A DNA stretch of 64,000 bases, from the NCBI GenBank assembly GCA_017654935.2, contig CM065690.1, forward strand, positions 26,475,909 to 26,539,908. The letters are read 5' to 3'. Positions 1-19,800 of this stretch are shown here, piece by piece. Each line of letters begins with the position of its first letter. The stretch's first letter is position 1. The translations under genes were made by a program, and so were the position numbers. The stretch is from Phymorhynchus buccinoides (lineage: Eukaryota > Mollusca > Gastropoda > Neogastropoda > Raphitomidae). A model generated the notes under the pieces. It made no database searches. It was given only the letters and a program-made list of their open reading frames with translations, and had not been told where the DNA came from.

Positions 1-7743
<7,743 letters not shown>

Positions 7744-8005
7744 AGCATATCCGCTACAGCAGAAAAATCATGTCATGATATTCATCAATAAAAAATATGT
7801 ATTTTGTTTTGATCATCCAGACTCAGATGAAAGCAGTCGAAACATAGCAAAGGGGCGTAATTTTGAATTGCTTTTGAAAGAAGCTATACAAACAGCAGTT
7901 ATGATTCGTTTCTATAATAATACTACGCACATCATCGTGCTCTATTGTTTGAAAGGCGTTTATAATAATACAGAACGCATATTTCAGTGTGTCAATCTGT
8001 CACAT

Positions 8006-8130
8006 AAAACACACACACACACACACACACACTCACAACGAGTTTACTGGAATTCTTTTTATCAACTTTGCTAAGGCATTTGATGTTATTAATCATGCCC
8101 TTTTAACAAGAAAACTTACATGGGTACAAA
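8006..8130 (+). mobile_element. Reverse-transcriptase palm fragment (plus strand) after a CA run
   Basis: After a (CA)n run at 8007-8032 the sequence encodes EFTGILFINFAKAFDVINHA and LLTRKL. This corresponds to the catalytic motif A region of LINE reverse transcriptases (FxDFxKAFDxVxH), with Asn in place of the first Asp. Confidence 0.65.
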
Positions 8131-8199
8131 TGGGAGGTCAGAAACAATGGAACAAAGCAAAGACAATCAAAGTACACAAATTGTAAAGTATCAATTAAA

Positions 8200-8880
8200 A
8201 GGACCTCAAGTGTTCCGACGGAATAGGTGCTCGTTTCCTAAAGTTAGAGTACAATTCATATAGTTTCCAACATTATGATATTTAAGTGCTTTCATAAATG
8301 TCTGTCTTGAGGGACACGGTTTTAAATTCAGATAAACCGTTCCGGGCCACGCCGTACCACCTGAGTACACAAAACTAGATTTATAAAGATTATTATACGG
8401 GGTCTGGGAAAAGAAAGTTTGTGTGTATATGTCTGCTTTTGTTGCTAACAAATTTGAGGTGACTTTTCCGGGCTATTCCATTCACAACGCTGTACATGCA
8501 TACAGTGATACACACTTAAGTGTCTAATCGAGCTGGTCTTGCGTATTTCCAGATAGGCTGCCCTACAGACATTTAAAACATGCTGCTTGAAGGAAATGGT
8601 AGTCAAAAGTCACGTCAAGGTTACGAGCCTGTGATGAGAACGAAATATCAGAACTCCCAATGCTGACGGAAGAAGGAAGAGCTAGAGGGTACGTGGTTTT
8701 GGGAGGGGCAATGAGCAGACGTTCTGTTTTGTCGTCATTAAGCTGCAGCTTATTCATAGACATCCATTGTTTTAAATCATCGAAACAGTTTTGAATGTTG
8801 CTAACTGCAGTATGAAGAAGGTTTTTGTTTATTGTGATGATGATGAAAATCTGTTTAACGTCCTCCGGTCTGGAACACAC
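8200..8880 (-). mobile_element. Non-LTR retrotransposon fragment (minus strand)
   Basis: It encodes CFDDLKQWMSMNKLQLNDDK followed by TERLLIAPPK, the reverse-transcriptase thumb segment of L2/CR1/Jockey-like LINEs (W...N.LKLN..KTE). Towards 8206 it reads FVYSGGTAWPG and SRQTFMKALKYH, a C-terminal end. Stops and shifts interrupt it. Confidence 0.7.
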
Positions 8881-8939
8881 GTATATGGGACATTAGTATA
8901 GATATAAAGATGGTGGGAACGATCCTTTTTTTTCATTTT

Positions 8940-10145
8940 TTTTCACCTATGTCCACAAATCCCGAATTGACTACATGAAGGATTATTGCCAGTCTCGCGG
9001 CTATCTCCACCACCCAGACATAGGCAAACCAAGAATACCGAATCTGCCCCGAAAGAACCTATGGTTACTGATGCGACTCAGAACCATGCAACTGCCGGAC
9101 GGCTGCCCTCCACGGCAAGACATGTGAGTGTGGAGCTGACACCTCACTGGACCACCTCCTGACTGAGTGCCCAGCACTGGCTGACACTACGTCACCCCTC
9201 TGGGTGTACAGGCACACCCACGGCCTCAAAGCTTACGACTTTCTTACGCCTTATCCCTCCCTCCCTAGGGATTGAGCCAATGAAAGTCCTCACCGATAGC
9301 CTCATTTCGAGTGGTCTTGGCGCCTGGTTCTAGCAGCCACCCACTTCGATAAATCGATCAGGGTTAAGACCTACGCCGAAAAAGACTAAGGGTATCCCAG
9401 GCTACTCTCGTAGGCCAAGGTAACCCAAAGACTCGCTTAACACCTGTCCTCTGGCCTGTGTGGCCGGGGGATGTCCCATCAAGGGTGTTCTACCCGAACT
9501 GGGTCCCCCATTGGATCACGTGGATCCATATTAATACCGGGGGGTGGTCATTGGGGTGGTTCTGAAAAGCGAAACCTTGGGATTTGAAGATGTGCCAACA
9601 AAGCAATGACTAGGAGAAGGCCAAGCCAGCTGGAAAGCCATCAAACTCGAAATCTATGACCAAAACACAGTCTCTTAGCTCACGACTCGTCACGAGCCTG
9701 ACGATAGTAGTACGCTGCACTGAAACGCCTTCCAAAAACCTGACATCCGACTTTGCGAGAAGACAGCCCAGTCTTCAAGGAGAACGTCCATAAGGATCTA
9801 CGATCAATTGGACGATAATCTCACTCTCTCCTTTTTTTAACGATCCTGGAGGCAATGCCCGGATCGAGGCAGTGCAACTCCAGGAAAGTCCCGAATTAGT
9901 AATAATACAGATGTATCACTTATAATGTTGTTTATTGTTAAGATGAACTTTGCTCTTGTATTTACTTCTTTCCGTACCTTGATTTTTGTTTTATTTTCCT
10001 TTTGTTTTGTTTAAATGTGTGGGTATTTTGTTTTCTGTTGCCCTTTTTTGTATCATGAGACCACATTGTAATTTCTCAAGTTGAGATATAATAAAGTAAT
10101 TTTGACTTTGACTACATTATTTTCTCTTTGACTTTGACTTGACTT
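8940..10145 (+). mobile_element. Non-LTR retrotransposon 3' end with zinc-knuckle remnant and poly-A signal
   Basis: Around 9117-9245 one frame gives GKTCECGADTSLDHLLTECP, a C-x-C-x7-H-x4-C motif common at the C-terminus of LINE reverse transcriptases. The AT-rich 3' end has ATAATAAAG at about 10088 followed by the short tandem tail TTTTGACTTTGACT. Frames upstream are broken. Confidence 0.65.
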
Positions 10146-10149
10146 TCAA

Positions 10150-10160
10150 ACACACACACT

Positions 10161-10255
<95 letters not shown>
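10150..10255. repeat. (CA)n microsatellite, about 100 bp
   Basis: An almost perfect AC run with one GACA interruption near its start. It lies just upstream of the PAXBP1 promoter region. Confidence 0.97.
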
Positions 10256-10256
<1 letters not shown>

Positions 10257-10319
10257 GAATGACACACACTCCCAAGACACAATGTTCTCATCCCTTGCTG
10301 ATGTACTTGTACCATATAA

Positions 10320-10624
10320 GTACTTCGGTGTTGGGATGATTCCTGGAGTGGTTGTTTTTTTAGCCAGGGTAAGCTAAGAAGAAGAAAAGAAAAGAACCAA
10401 TCTGGGTGGCTGCTGTTCGTATAGCGACAGTATTTTGAATGGCCATAACATTTTCTTTCTTTTAATTATTATGCATCTTCATATACGAACTGCTAAAAAC
10501 ATCGAAGGAGATAGTTTTTGATTATTAGCTTCATAAAATCAACTGAATTAAACTTAAAGTTGTTGGGGTTTGTTTTTGGCGTCTCCCATCATGCACAGTT
10601 TCAAAGGCGAGCCATTGAAGCAAC
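10320..10624 (+). promoter_or_regulatory. Probable PAXBP1 promoter / 5' untranslated region
   Basis: This is the 300 bp directly upstream of the start codon. It has no TATA box at a convincing place. A CTCCCATCATGCAC motif at about 10581-10594 resembles the SBS/ZNF143-type motif of housekeeping promoters, but this is only a visual match. The upstream boundary is the CA run ending at 10255. Confidence 0.35.
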
Positions 10625-10880
10625 ATGGCGTCTATGTTCAAGAAACCTAAACGGAACTTCAGGCGGAAAATTAACACTAGTGACTCGGAAAATGAAGTCG
10701 ACAATGCATCAGAATCGATGGAAGTTGATGACACATCAAACGATGTTATTTTGGTGGATGACCCAACCCCAGAACAGCCAAAACCAAAAGAAAAGAAGAA
10801 AAAGAAAGCCAAGGAGAAAGAGACGAGCAGTAGCATCAGACCACCAAGTACCACGTTGAGTTTTGGGTTGGAAGAAGAAG
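10625..10880 (+). CDS. PAXBP1: PAXBP1 exon 1
   Basis: This start exon is 256 nt and ends at donor GTGTGT in phase 1. ATG 10625 has a good context (A at -3, G at +4). A second in-frame ATG at 10634 begins MFKKPKRNFRRK, which lines up with the start of human PAXBP1, so either could be used. The product is basic, then acidic, then a lysine run, ending LSFGLEEE. Confidence 0.88.
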
Positions 10881-13800
10881 GTGTGTAGATCTTCTTCATA
10901 TCTTTTAAATATCAGTATAAGCAATAAATGCTGGATGTATTCACATTTATGCCCGTCAACCCGGTCAAGAACGATAATCTGTTGACTGAAAAAGCAATCG
11001 CTATGTTCTTTTCTGTTACAAATTATCGTTCTTGACGCCAGCAGACGGGCATAATTTCATTAAATGTGAATATAGCCTAAATGCTTATCTAATATTTCTC
11101 TGAACTTATAAAATAACCAGCCAAATTCCTCTCTTCATATCTTTTAATATCATTCTAAGGGCGTAAGGCAAAAAAAAAAGAAAAAAAGGTGTTACGGTAA
11201 GTGTGTAACAAAAAAAACTAACATGATCATTACATGGTAAAAAAAACAAGCGCGAAATCGCAATAGTTTGTGGCACGCGGTCTATTTTTACCACTCCAAT
11301 CATGAGTTACCTCCCCTGAATTTTCAATAATTTTAATCTGTAAACCAGAATGTTATCTCTGCACCATTTCGTAACTTTTTATATCTTGGAAAACATTTAA
11401 AACTATGTATCCTATTTTCCTACTTATACTCATCAAAAGAAGCACCGCATACTCGTCGTGTCTGTTGTAGTGTCTGTATTAAAAATTTACATATGTTTAT
11501 TATTTTGTACGCTTTTAAAATACATTTTAAAGAGCGGCCAGAAGTGTAGCCTCGATTTGAAGTGCGACCATTTTGTTAAAATGTGCGACAATTTTGGACC
11601 GACAGACAGACAGACCGACCGACCGACCGACCGACAAAGTGAGTTATAGGTTTGTGGCTTGAGCCACAAACAAAAATGGGGTAGGTAGGTAGGTAGGTTG
11701 CATGAAAAAAGGTAGCTTGTAAAAATAAGTAGCTGGCTACCTATGACAGTGTGTATTTGTGACATTGAGCATGAACCACAAATTTCACTTTTTTTTCCTA
11801 AGGTTAGGGTTAGGTAAATGGTTAAAGTACAGAAAAAGTGAAATTTGTGGTTGTCGCAAATACAGACTCTCATAGTAGCGAGCTACCTTTTTTCATGCGA
11901 CAGGCCCTAACGTTTTGTTTTGATTTTTTGTTCTTGAGATCGCCGAGTGGTGTTGAAAAGTCCAGTTCGAAAGGTTCAGCTAAACCAGGTTCAGCTAAAC
12001 CACCTCAGCAAGTGATAAGTTTTCCTTTCCTACATCCGGATGAATGTCCCAGAAAACATCCACGAGCGTGTAAGATGCTTTGAAAGTGCTAATCACCCTC
12101 GTATTTTCAGAAATATAAGCTCACTTCGTGACTTTACCAGTGGAATACCACTTACAAGGAAGGCCCTGACCCCATTTTCTCGGTCATCCTAGCGAGAGGC
12201 GTGTTTGTGTTGTCATCACCCACCCGCTAGCTTTACTGCTATGTAACGCAGTTTAACTTTGTGCGGGCGGCCCGCTTTGAATACCGGCAGCAAAGTGTTT
12301 GTGCAGGAGAACCAAAATAAAAATACAGTGGAGCCTCCCATTATAAGACCCCCCCCCACATAAGACCTACTTCTCTGAGACATTGCCCTTCTTTGTAAGT
12401 ATTAAAATTACCTCATATTTAAGACCCCTCCCTTATAAGACCTCATTTTGAATGATTTTTTAAGGTCTTATAAGGGAGGTTCCACTGTAGTAGTAACACA
12501 GACTGGTAGTAAGCAGAGGATTGGAAATCAAGCCTGTTAGCGGGATAGGCGTTGCCCTGTCAAACATGTCACTCATCAGCAGACTGGTTTGTGCTGGCCA
12601 TCAAGGCCATACCAGACCTGTTTACTCTACTCTTTTCGAGTAGTATTCTACTCATTTTGGACCTCTACTACTCTTCAAAGCTGAAAATAATGCTCTTTAC
12701 TTCTTGATTACTACTAATTTTCAGTGAACATTATTTGATGGTTTAATGAATGAATAAAACTACACATTTTGCACCAAAACTACTCATTTCTGCTGTCCAG
12801 ACTACTCAAGACTTATGTAAGGGGTAAACAGGTCTGCCATACATGTGCTTTCGGTCTCTCTGTCCGTGCACCTTGTGTCTATCTCTTTTCCTGTTTTCAT
12901 CTCGCTCTGTCTGTTAACTCTCCCCCCCCCCCCCTTCTCTCTCTCATCTCTCGATCTCATCCTTGTCTTTGCCTCTGTCTGTCTGCCTCTCTCTTTCTCT
13001 TCTCTTTGTCTTCAATCTGTCCCTGTTTCTATCTCTCTTTTTCTTCTGTTTCTTTCTCTTTTATTTTGGTCTCTCTGTCACTGCACCCCTCCCTTTCCCT
13101 GTCTGTCTTTCACTGTCATTCACTTATTTGTTTTCTCAATGACATACAGGTTACCGATTGTGATGCAAAAATTCACCACCCAGTGCATCATTTTGACATA
13201 CATTAAAAAAAAAAAAGGAAACAAAAAGAAGCCAACCTACCTACCCTATTTTTCAAACTGATAAAACAGGAAACAGACCTCCTTTTTTTTTGGCCTAAAG
13301 AGATTTGTCTTTGTTTTAGAGCATATTGTCCATTTATTATGGCTTTTATTTTGACCCTCATAATTTTTCAGATGACCCTTAAAATTTGGGGGCAAAGGGT
13401 CATGATGACCCTTAAAAAATTGGAAGCATGGGGAACACTTCCCACAGAAGCCATCTTTTTATTTTAATTTAACTGGGCCTGACTGTCTAATTTTCAATAT
13501 TTTTGGCACAATCAAAGGTTGCTCTTTGTTTTGCTCTTGTTTATGAGATATATTCCTAATCCTAGTCCATTTCCTTGCCTTAACCCTATCCTGACCGTGA
13601 GTTGTAATTCACAGGAGTATACCGGGAATTTGCTAGGCCTTTTTCTTTCACTGTGTCAGGCATCAGAATTGTCTATCACTCAATGTCAGAGGATAAAGTT
13701 GCAAATTTCAGAGTCCGATAAAGAATTTCTGACAGAGAATTGGCTTGTACTGACTTAGAGTTTTTTTAAATTTAACTTTAAATTGAGTATTATCTTTTCT

Positions 13801-16800
13801 GTTAAATTAAAGTGATTTATCACTGCATAAAGCCTTTTCTGACATGTTGGGAACTGATAATAGTGATATCAGTTGTCCCTGTATTGGCCACTGCAAGTGC
13901 AGTAACAACCTTTTGCTACAGTGAAGTCCCTTGGTAGATGCTTGGGTACTGACCAAACAAGGGCATATAACTCTTGCCAATAACCCTATTTGAGGCCACT
14001 AAACAGTAAATGGCTGCCTTTTGCAAGAGTGAATGCCCTTTTGGATACTGACCAACAGGGGCTTCACTCTCTAGTTGCAGTGGCTATGTTGGCCTTGACC
14101 AGTGGATGGCCATTTTACCAGTTTTCAGATAATTGGAGACTATTTTGATGCTTGAAATATTCTTAAATTATGATTACTAATCTTTGATGTGATGAAAATA
14201 GCCCTAAACTGATTCTTTAATCTTATCTTGCCCTATCACTGATTCTTACCCTGTGTATGTGGTATGTTTGTCCGCAGAAGAGACTACTGAAGTATTCAGG
14301 GTAAAGAAATCCAGCCACAGCAAAAGAATTGCCAAGCAGCTGAAGAGAGAAAAAAAGGAAAGAGAAGAAAAGATTGAAAAAGAGAAGAAAGAGAAGAGCA
14401 AAGATAAGAGCAAAACGGAGAAACACAAAGCTGACCATCCTAAATCGGACGCGGAAGATGAAGAAGCAAGAGTAACAAATCTGAAGGTTTGAAGATTTTT
14501 TTGTTTCTTATTTTTTTAAATTCTGGCTCTTTTTTTGGGTGATATAACCTTGAAAGTTCTCATAGAATGATAGAGGATGTAGTTAGAATTAGCATAGAAA
14601 GAAAGAATACTTTTCCTTAATGTTTGCCATTTGATATATGCCAACTGTCTTTTTAGTATTTTTTTTTCTTCTTGTTCTTGGGGGACTGCCATATGATTTT
14701 TTTTTTAAACACCATCATTGTCAAAAGGACAAAAATATTTTTCTTTTTTTTCTTCTTTTGGATGCTAAGTTTCAGGATTTAATTGTAAAGCTTTTAATGC
14801 CTTGAGAGTTTTTGCTGTTTGTTTGCTTTTTTTTCTCTCAATGAATTACTGTATTTTACGGACTATAAAGTATAAGGTTACTTTTTTCCCAAAATGAGAG
14901 TGAGACCCCTGCACCTTATAATGTGACTGAAAATATAGTAATTGAGCATTACTTTAGGGTGCTAAGTTACAGGATTTCATTGTAAAGCTTAAAATGGCTT
15001 TGAGAGTTTTTGTTATTGTTTGTTTGCTGTTTTTTCTTTCTTTTTCTCTTCAAGTACTGTATTGTACGGACTATAGAGACTTTTAAGCTAAGTATAACTA
15101 TAAGGCGATACTTTTTTCCCAGACTGATGACTCCTGCACCTTTTTAATTTAATGTGACTGAAAATATAGTAAGAGAATAGAGTAAGAAAATCTTAATTTA
15201 GTGTTAAATTTTGGGGCTGTGCCTTATAATCAGGTGTGCTTTATACTTATAGTCCATAAAATACGGTAGATTTAGTCTGTCAAGGTGTAACAGTCTTTCC
15301 CATAAAGCACATTTGTGCTTCCCTGAAGCACTTAACTCATTCCGCCCTGTACCCGACAAATTGTCGGGCGCCTTAGTGCAACTACCAGCGCCTGTGGGCA
15401 GACACCTCCATGATCATTTACTTTCCTTATCAATCTAGAAACTATTAACCTCTTCAGTGCCTACGACGTATATATACGTCCTCTATTAGTCTATAGCGGT
15501 TCAGTATTTGCCACCGACGTATATATACGTCGCCACTAAGTAGCGATATTGCCGCATTAAAAAACTGCGCGGCAAATCGGCGACACATGTGCAAGTAGTA
15601 GGCGGCAGCGAAGGGGTTAATGACTAAAATATGTTTATTCTATTTCTAAAGCTATTTGCGTCGGAATGATCGCTAAACTCGTTTGCACGATTTTAAATCA
15701 TTTGCAAGCACTTCATTGTCTTTTTGTGTGTGTGTGTTTTGTAATGAAACCCGTACTTCTCTCTCAGAACCTGCAGGCTGGGAGTGCAGCCACAGGGCAA
15801 ATGGGCAGTGCACAATGGGTTAAATCAGAAAGGGACTCTTTCATTTCAGCATTGTGATGCACACACATAGTTTTCACAGACCAAGCAGTTTAATCTCTAC
15901 TCTGTACATCTTTTGACGCCACCGACCTGAGATCGCTATCGTCAGCAGAGCAGACGACATCACACTGAACGTGTTACACAGCAGACAATAACGAAACTGA
16001 CAGTTGAGCACATGGCCTTGATGCGCGAAAGAGTTGTCACTTTACTATGCTAGCAGGGCTCCCAGGGACCCCCATTTGGGGGTCTATGAAGTCCTAAAAT
16101 TCTAAAGGACCCTCTAAAACTAGTAAAAGAATGTGCAGGGGGTCCCAGGGATGCACTATAACAATTCTTTTTAGCATTTGCAATGCCACTGGGACCCTCT
16201 ATCCCGCCTCTAGGACCCTCTATACTGTAAGTGAAGGATTCCCGGGACCCATTGTTTTGCGGGACGATTGGGAGTCCTGGCTAGGCTAAAATAGTAGATC
16301 TATGTATACAGTATTATTAACTTTTTTTTTACTACTTCCTCTGGTTACATTGCAAGAGCAAATGAAGCCAAAGGCTGCCCCCCCCTGCATGTGGTCAGCT
16401 AAGGCCTAACAGTAACACTGAGACACTTAAAAATTTGAAAAGGGCCCTTAAAATTTTAGGGACCCTCACATTTTATCCTCACGTGAAATACTGGTGTAAG
16501 TTATCGTTGTGCTGTTATTGACACTTTTTTTGACATTTGTAACAATTTGTTCCTTTTTTTGTTGTTGCATAAAAAAACCTTAATTACGCTAAATTAAACG
16601 GATAATGTATTGATAATCAGTTGATGTTGTAGCAGTTCTTTTTTTAATTATTTTTTATTATTGTAAAAACATTTCAGTCATGGCCACAGAATGGGATACA
16701 TGAAAGTTGTACATAAAATGGTCTCCAATAGCTGAGCAGCTGCTTGTGTGTCACATACTTTAGAAAGTTGTTAATTGAATAGGTCTCCTTTGTATCATCT

Positions 16801-19800
16801 TATGACTTTAATCAGTTGTTTATTTCAATTTTTTTTCTTTTTTAAACCAGAAACTTCGACAAGAACTGAGGACTTTGAACGGAGATGAAGCAGAAGCTCT
16901 AGAAAGCAGTGAGGACGAATCTGGACCTGTGGCATTCCGAAATCGACTTGCAAGTATGTGGATTTTTTTGTTTTTGGTAATATGATAATAATAAACTGTT
17001 ATAAAGCATAAAATAGTATGCATATTATCTACTTGACCTGCAATGGCTTCATCATGTCAGTCCCAGGTTTTTTTTATGCATCAAGTCTTTTCTGTGCAAT
17101 CAAAAGCAGAGGGTGAGCGTTAACTTGATTATTGAGCATTTCTGAAATGAACTTCAAACAGTGGAGTACTCTAAAGCTGTGTCCCATCAGAACTGAGTTG
17201 GTCTTCTGAATTTACATTAATACTGTATTTGATAGATCATCTTGTGATAGGGCATTTGCCACGAGCGGTTGTTCCATAGACTAGAATAGTGTTTGACTAC
17301 ACTTTTTAACCGTAGTTTCGTATTCAAAGCTTTAATTGAATTTTTAAGATCGCTCGGCAGTGGAAATGGTCTATTCAACAGCCCTTACTTTATTTGAATG
17401 TGCAGATTCCTTTGGTAGCTATTACAATTACAATACATAGCCTTTATAGGCTCCTTTGACATATAGATATAGTACCAGAACCAGTGCATGCAATGCTTTT
17501 TTCCCAGACTGACAGACTGAGACCCCTGTGCCTTATAATATGACTAATAATATAATAAGAAAGTAGTAACAAAATCTTAACCCTTTCGCCGCCAGCCATC
17601 TTAGAGCCAAAAAATTCCATTAAACTTACTTGGCTACAGAAAAGATTTCGTCTGCAATATTGTGGGATTTCTCTGTGATACATTTAGAATAGGGTCAATC
17701 CTTACTACCTAAATTTAGGAACACAATATCGTTGAATAACAGACCCTGATTTCAAGGGTTTTAATGACAAGAGTGTTAAATCATTGTGGTGCAAAAATGC
17801 GACATTGGCGGTGAAAGAGTTAATTTTGTTTAAGATTTGGGGGATGCGCCTTAAAGTCAGAAAAAAATATGGGTATGCATCATGTCTAACTCATTGTGTT
17901 TTGAATTTGTTTCAGGGGGGGAAATTCCGGATGCCAAAATGATCCATTTCATTCGCAAGCAGCGGCAGATGGCAAGAAACCAAGAAGACTTCATTGCACT
18001 GGAACAAAATGAACAGTCTGCTGACAAGAGCTCCAGCTCATCAAGGCTTGTGAGGTAGGATCATTCTGTACACGTGTGTGTGTGCAGGCAGTTTTATAAC
18101 TGTTTTAGTTCATGTTCAATTGTTAGGTTGGCTGGGTTTGCTCAGTCAGACTATGAAAAATAGTACTGGGTTTGGGGAATTGTAGAAAATAAACCTTTCC
18201 ATTAAGCATATACTGATATCATGTTGTATCTTTAATAATGAGTGTAATTTTTCCCTGTAATGCCAGTATACATAATAAAAAACAATAAAATTTTAAGAAA
18301 AAAACCCTTGGTAAAATATTAATTTCTAGATAAAAAATTTGTTTTTAAGATAATTAACTGCTGTGAGTAAACTTGTTGTGTTTAAGAATCACAGTGCTAC
18401 AGTGCTCATGATGTATGTGTCACAATCTGAAAAAAACACCTCTTTTTTTTTCAAGGGATGATGAGCACGATAAGAGTGATGATGAAGAGGAGGGACGTGT
18501 TGATTTTTCGGTGAACAATGCAGCACGAGAACGGCAGAGAATAAGGGACGAATTCATGGCAGCGGAACATGGTAAGCATTATTTTCTAGAAGTTTTAACC
18601 CCTTGACTGCCGGAGAAAATTAAAGAAAAAAATAATTGGACAAATCATGCCATAAAAAAGACAACTCGTAGAGCCAATCTGGCAAAATGGTCTGGGGATA
18701 TAACTCTTGACTGTGTTAGAGCAAAAACCAGCACATCAGAGTTATTCCTCTTCATATGATGACGTCATCAGTGATGTCATCAAGTCAGTGCGTTATATGT
18801 TATATGGCAGTCAAGGGGTTAAGTATGTGTCGTTATGTCAAATTCTTTTTTTTTTCAAATTCATCACTATTACTGACCAATGGCAATTCACATGTGCATG
18901 CGATGGTAATGAAATATTGGTTGCTCCAGCTTCATTTCATAGTACTATCAATATGAATGTCAGTATGGTAAATAACAATCGGACCAAGTTTTTGTTTGTG
19001 CGTTAACTGCATTTCGTGTTCTTTTGTTCTGCTGAGAAAAAAGTTATGTGTAAAAAAACCACCTGAACTTTTAAAAGTAAGAATAACAAGGGCGTCGCCG
19101 AGCGGCAGACATGTCCGTCACCAGCAATGCCACGCACTTGCGACACCCCGTAGAGTGTCACATCCTGACACAAAATTGGAAGGGATTCTGTCTTCTAGTT
19201 CACGAGATACAGCTTGAAGAAGAAACATATAGCGCAAAGAAGGAAATTTCGGTTTTCAAGGTCACACTTCAAGGTCAAGGTCAGCATGGTGATAATTTAT
19301 GCTCGGATGTTTTCTTCTCTAGGGTATACAGTACCACACACAATCTGAAGCGCTTTTGTCAAGTACCAATGTGGAAAATATGGCTTAAAACCCAATGTGT
19401 AGACCCCTACCACTTTCAAGGCCTACGGATCGCCCGGACCATGACCTTGACTTTGATCGGTATGCCACCATCAGAACGGGCATAAGCCAAAGTACCTTCA
19501 TGCCAAATTTGAAGACTAACACTAACGGTGTGGGAGTTATGGCCCCTGAAAGATTTTCGGTTTTCAAGGTCGTACACCAAGGTCAAGGTCACGACGGCAA
19601 TATGGTTTGCGCGGATGCCTTCCTCTCATGGTGACACACCAGCACACACAATTTGACGTGATTCTGTCAACCCGTTCGAAAGATATCCTTGGGACAGACA
19701 GAAGGAGAAAAAAATGACCCTCCGATTTTCAGGCTCCAGCGATCTTTTTGACCTTGACCTTGACCTTGATCGGTATGCCATCATCAGAACGGGCATAAGC

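Noticed and set aside
11838..12083. Possible extra PAXBP1 exon (SPSGVEKSSSKGSAKPGSAK) in intron 1
   Set aside because: It has an AG before it, but the phase does not fit exon 1, the donor is poor, and joining exon 1 directly to exon 2 already matches the family (LSFGLEEE + EVFRVKKSS).
12769..13261. Two overlapping 138-145 codon plus-strand frames
   Set aside because: They come from a CT-rich low-complexity tract and have no splice or family support.
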